Below, piece by piece: positions 15,229 through 16,695 of a stretch of DNA of 16,695 nt. The position numbers were made by a program, and so were the translations under genes. Origin of the DNA: JAQIBY01 sp964407055 (GTDB lineage: Bacteria; Bacteroidota; Bacteroidia; Bacteroidales; ML635J-15); contig CAYOUD010000046.1 in assembly GCA_964407055.1 (NCBI GenBank), positions 1-16,695 on the forward strand. The letters run 5' to 3'. Within the stretch, counting starts at the first letter, position 1. Every line of letters starts with the position of its first letter. The notes under the pieces were generated by a model. That model was not told the origin of the DNA. It saw only the letters and a program-made list of their open reading frames with translations, and searched no databases.

Positions 15229-16175
15229 TTTGAAGTTAATTTAATTTTCGAGTTGATTTCCTGAATTACTTGCATCGTTTGACTGGTATTTTCAAGACTA
15301 ATTTCAGGAGATTTCATTTGCAAAATACTATTGGAGAATGCGTTGAATTCGTCTTCTAGCTCATTCGCATTTTTTACCGGAATACACTCCCTGACAAGGT
15401 CACTAAAGTTTTTTGAGAAGAGCGGCATTTCGGCATCGCTGTTTTTTGAATAACGGTAGGCTTTATGTTTTAACAAGTCGATTGACACGTAGTTTCCGGG
15501 ATTGTAAAACGTGATTTGTTTAATGTCTTTTGCGGAAATTTTACTGGCTGTCAGGTTTGCGATGCATCCGTTGTGAAATTCTATGATTGCATTGACAACA
15601 TCAGGACTAGAGTTTGAGGTTGACATGCCATAAGCAGAAATCTTTCGGATTTCAGAATTGACGACGCTTAGAATATTGTCAATATCGTGAATCATAATAT
15701 CGTTTACCGGATGAATGCTTTTACTATCTTCAAAATATCGTTTCATGCTGTGAGCATGAATCATGCGAACACGTGGGCTGATAAACGGGCGTGCAGCAAT
15801 AAATGCCGGATTGTACCGATGCGGAAATCCGATATGTACCACCACATCCGCTTCGTCACTTAAATTGATTAAGTCGAGGGTTTCCTGATTATTGTAATTC
15901 AGCGGAGGGTCAATAAACAGATGTTTTGATTTGCGAAGTGCATTTCTGAGATTTTCATATGAATTGAATCCTGGAGCGGCAAAGAGTGCGTCTGCTTCCT
16001 GAACCAATTCATCCGGATGCGTATATATTTTTAGTCCATGCCGTTTTTTAACATCTATTACCCGTTTATCATCCAGATCATGAATGCCGATGAGTTTGAA
16101 CGTATTCATAGTGTTTAACAAGCTGAGATACTCATCCGTTTTATCATGACTCCCTAAAATTCCCGCTTTTATCAT
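15219..16175 (-). CDS. Gfo/Idh/MocA-family oxidoreductase-like protein with degenerate cofactor site
   Basis: A 318-residue protein with the two-domain Gfo/Idh/MocA layout: Rossmann part (1-120) and C-terminal alpha/beta domain. Typical members oxidise or reduce sugars with NAD(P). Family features kept are an acidic residue after the second strand (D33 in IHDLDD), HRYNPAF (119-125) and H163-D-I-D166, the usual active-site His region. However, the nucleotide loop is GILGSHDK rather than G-x-G-x-x-G, and the conserved EKP motif carrying the catalytic Lys is DPP (89-91). Redox activity is therefore doubtful. It is the first gene of a minus-strand set with a lipoprotein and a sugar transferase, suggesting a role in envelope sugar metabolism, either as a divergent enzyme or as a sensor or scaffold (inference). 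Confidence 0.8.
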   Translation of the reverse strand: MIKAGILGSHDKTDEYLSLLNTMNTFKLIGIHDLDDKRVIDVKKRHGLKIYTHPDELVQEADALFAAPGFNSYENLRNALRKSKHLFIDPPLNYNNQETLDLINLSDEADVVVHIGFPHRYNPAFIAARPFISPRVRMIHAHSMKRYFEDSKSIHPVNDIMIHDIDNILSVVNSEIRKISAYGMSTSNSSPDVVNAIIEFHNGCIANLTASKISAKDIKQITFYNPGNYVSIDLLKHKAYRYSKNSDAEMPLFSKNFSDLVRECIPVKNANELEDEFNAFSNSILQMKSPEISLENTSQTMQVIQEINSKIKLTSNCS

Positions 16176-16293
16176 AATTTGATAATTTTTGATAAAAATA
16201 CATTTGAAAGTTGTTTAATCCATTGCATTCTAAGGAGTTTTATCAACCCAGAGATGTTAAAAACCATGTGCTTAGCTTTCCTGATGCCTATTG

Positions 16294-16324
16294 CGTTAAT
16301 TTTTAACAGAGCTTTGTGTATAAC
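16294..16324. repeat. 31-bp direct repeat, copy 1, with DnaA-box match
   Basis: Exact copy of 16360-16390. It comprises a palindrome GTTAA-TTT-TTAAC, a near-palindrome ACAGAGCTTTGT, and TGTGTATAA, which read on the minus strand is TTATACACA and fits the DnaA-box consensus TTATNCACA. Confidence 0.85.
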
Positions 16325-16359
16325 GTGTTTTGGAATCTTTTGGCATGAACACGGCACAA

Positions 16360-16390
16360 CGTTAATTTTTAACAGAGCTTTGTGTATAAC
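16360..16390. repeat. 31-bp direct repeat, copy 2, with DnaA-box match
   Basis: Identical to 16294-16324 over all 31 bases, starting 66 bp later with 35 bp of unrelated sequence between; similarity stops abruptly at both ends. It carries the same palindromes and the TTATACACA (minus strand) match. Confidence 0.85.
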
Positions 16391-16465
16391 CCGTATTGCT
16401 GCATATTTTCTGGTATTGATGAAGTTGGTTCCTTGAACTGTTTTAAAAAAAACTCTGTAATCAAG

Positions 16466-16495
16466 TTTGGTTTTCATTAAAAATAGCTATTTTTG
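16466..16495 (+). promoter_or_regulatory. Promoter of tRNA-Arg (-33/-7 type)
   Basis: TTTG (16466-16469) and TATTTTTG (16488-16495) are separated by 18 bp; both boxes match the Bacteroidota consensus perfectly. The predicted start near 16500 is about a dozen bases before the mature tRNA 5' end. Confidence 0.75.
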
Positions 16496-16511
16496 CAGCC
16501 TGAAAGAAACT

Positions 16512-16586
16512 GGTCTAGTAGCTCAGTTGGATTAGAGCAACGGCCTTCTAAGCCGTAGGTCCCAGGTTCGAGCCCTGGCTGGATCA
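16512..16586 (+). tRNA. tRNA-Arg (anticodon TCT)
   Basis: A 75-nt cloverleaf: acceptor GGTCTAG with CTGGATC (two G-U pairs), D arm GCTC/GAGC with a GG-containing loop, anticodon arm ACGGC-CTTCTAA-GCCGT giving anticodon TCT for AGA codons, variable loop AGGTC, and T arm CCAGG-TTCGAGC-CCTGG. The discriminator base is A73 (16586). The 3' CCA is not encoded (ACAA follows), so it must be added after transcription. It has its own promoter and terminator. Confidence 0.95.
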
Positions 16587-16594
16587 CAAAAGAA
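16571..16594. repeat. tRNA 3'-end direct repeat, copy within tRNA-Arg
   Basis: The 24 bases starting AGCCCTGGCTGGATCAC, which form the 3' half of the T arm, the acceptor strand and the flank AAAAGAA, recur exactly at 16672-16695, 101 bp downstream. Confidence 0.85.
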
Positions 16595-16623
16595 CCGGAT
16601 ATCAGATTGATGTTCGGTTTTTT
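16593..16623 (+). terminator. Intrinsic terminator of tRNA-Arg
   Basis: AACCGGATA (16593-16601) pairs with TGTTCGGTT (16611-16619), with two G-U pairs and a nine-base loop, running directly into six Ts (16618-16623). It lies seven bases after the tRNA. Confidence 0.8.
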
Positions 16624-16637
16624 ATTTGGAACCGTAT

Positions 16638-16678
16638 CAGGGCGAGAAGTCTATCCCGATGGATATCGGGAAGCCCTG
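16638..16678. other. Nested stem-loop next to the duplicated tRNA tail
   Basis: An outer stem CAGGGC (16638-16643) with GCCCTG (16673-16678) encloses an inner hairpin TCCCGAT (16654-16660) / ATCGGGA (16665-16671) with a GGAT loop. The right outer arm is part of the duplicated tRNA 3' end. It could be a conserved tRNA-associated repeat or a structured tail in a longer transcript; there is no T tract inside the window. Confidence 0.55.
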
Positions 16679-16695
16679 GCTGGATCACAAAAGAA
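16672..16695. repeat. Second copy of the tRNA-Arg 3' end (continues past the window?)
   Basis: Exact copy of 16571-16594, cut by the right edge, so its full length is unknown. It has no matching 5' tRNA half: the T-arm 5' strand position is occupied by the hairpin TCCCGAT-GGAT-ATCGGGA (16654-16671), so it is not a functional tRNA. Confidence 0.85.

Larger units (their letters stand above)
16176..16465. other. AT-rich non-coding spacer between the oxidoreductase gene and tRNA-Arg
   Basis: About 290 bases without a convincing gene. It begins with an AT-rich stretch on the oxidoreductase side (16177-16202, repeats of TTTGATAA type). The two 31-bp repeats lie in the middle (16294-16390), and an A/T-rich region leads into the tRNA promoter. 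A weak -7-like TATTTTTA on the minus strand (near 16193-16200) could serve the oxidoreductase gene. Confidence 0.5.

Noticed and set aside
16294..16390. Two 31-bp repeats with a 35-bp spacer as a mini CRISPR array
   Set aside because: Only two copies, no cas genes in the window, and the repeat carries a DnaA-box match and palindromes better explained otherwise.
16172..16477. 101-codon minus-strand frame overlapping the oxidoreductase start by ATGA
   Set aside because: It translates the two DNA repeats (VIHKALLKIN twice), is Lys/Ile-rich with no recognisable domain, and overlaps the tRNA promoter; judged spurious.
16571..16695. A second functional tRNA gene at the right edge
   Set aside because: Only the 3' end is repeated; the 5' acceptor, D arm and anticodon arm are absent before it.

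Overview
This window is about 16.7 kb of low-GC DNA from a member of the Bacteroidota; genus and species cannot be read from it. The evidence is: families largely confined to that phylum (DUF5063, DUF4294, a GldI-like FKBP lipoprotein, an HU paralogue and RNase E/G of the Bacteroidota type); several TTTG/TTG-N17-21-TAnnTTTG promoters; and a lack of obvious Shine-Dalgarno sequences. No phage, transposase or CRISPR locus was seen. Most of it looks like core chromosome, with an envelope-related gene cluster and a repeat-rich tRNA neighbourhood at the right end.

Left block (1-2788, minus strand): DUF721/DciA-like protein, NrnA-type DHH phosphoesterase, a GldI-like FKBP lipoprotein, and a tandem-FKBP lipoprotein whose C-terminus lies beyond base 1. 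Spacing is tight (ATGA overlap, 25-bp gap), which suggests one operon. A palindrome-rich spacer (2789-2998) separates it from a plus-strand pair, DUF5063 protein and a RNase D-like DEDDy exonuclease, coupled by an ATGA overlap. A secreted DUF4294 protein (minus) converges on this pair. It is divergent from a second ATGA-coupled plus-strand pair, an EamA-type transporter and the apolipoprotein N-acyltransferase Lnt. A strong bidirectional terminator (about 7470-7507) closes Lnt and, from the other side, DsbD.

Middle block (7520-11705, minus strand): HU-family protein, a 29-residue basic protein resembling the AURKAIP1/COX24 (mS38/bS22-like) ribosomal proteins, RNase E/G without an ATG start and preceded by a 13-bp perfect hairpin, then a three-domain DsbD. 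HU is divergent from mutY, and a compact intergenic region carries good promoters in both directions.

Right block (12879-16175, minus strand): Gfo/Idh/MocA-like protein with a degenerate cofactor site, an unrecognised lipoprotein, and a membrane polyprenyl-phosphate sugar-1-phosphate transferase. Together they suggest a glycan-assembly or surface-polysaccharide module. The last 520 bases hold two perfect 31-bp repeats each containing a TTATACACA DnaA-box match, a well-formed promoter, tRNA-Arg(TCT), its terminator, and a second copy of the tRNA 3' end running off the window.

The genes share a theme of envelope and lipoprotein biology (four lipoproteins, Lnt, DsbD, sugar transferase) next to nucleic-acid maintenance and RNA turnover (DciA-like, NrnA, DEDDy exonuclease, HU, RNase E/G, MutY).
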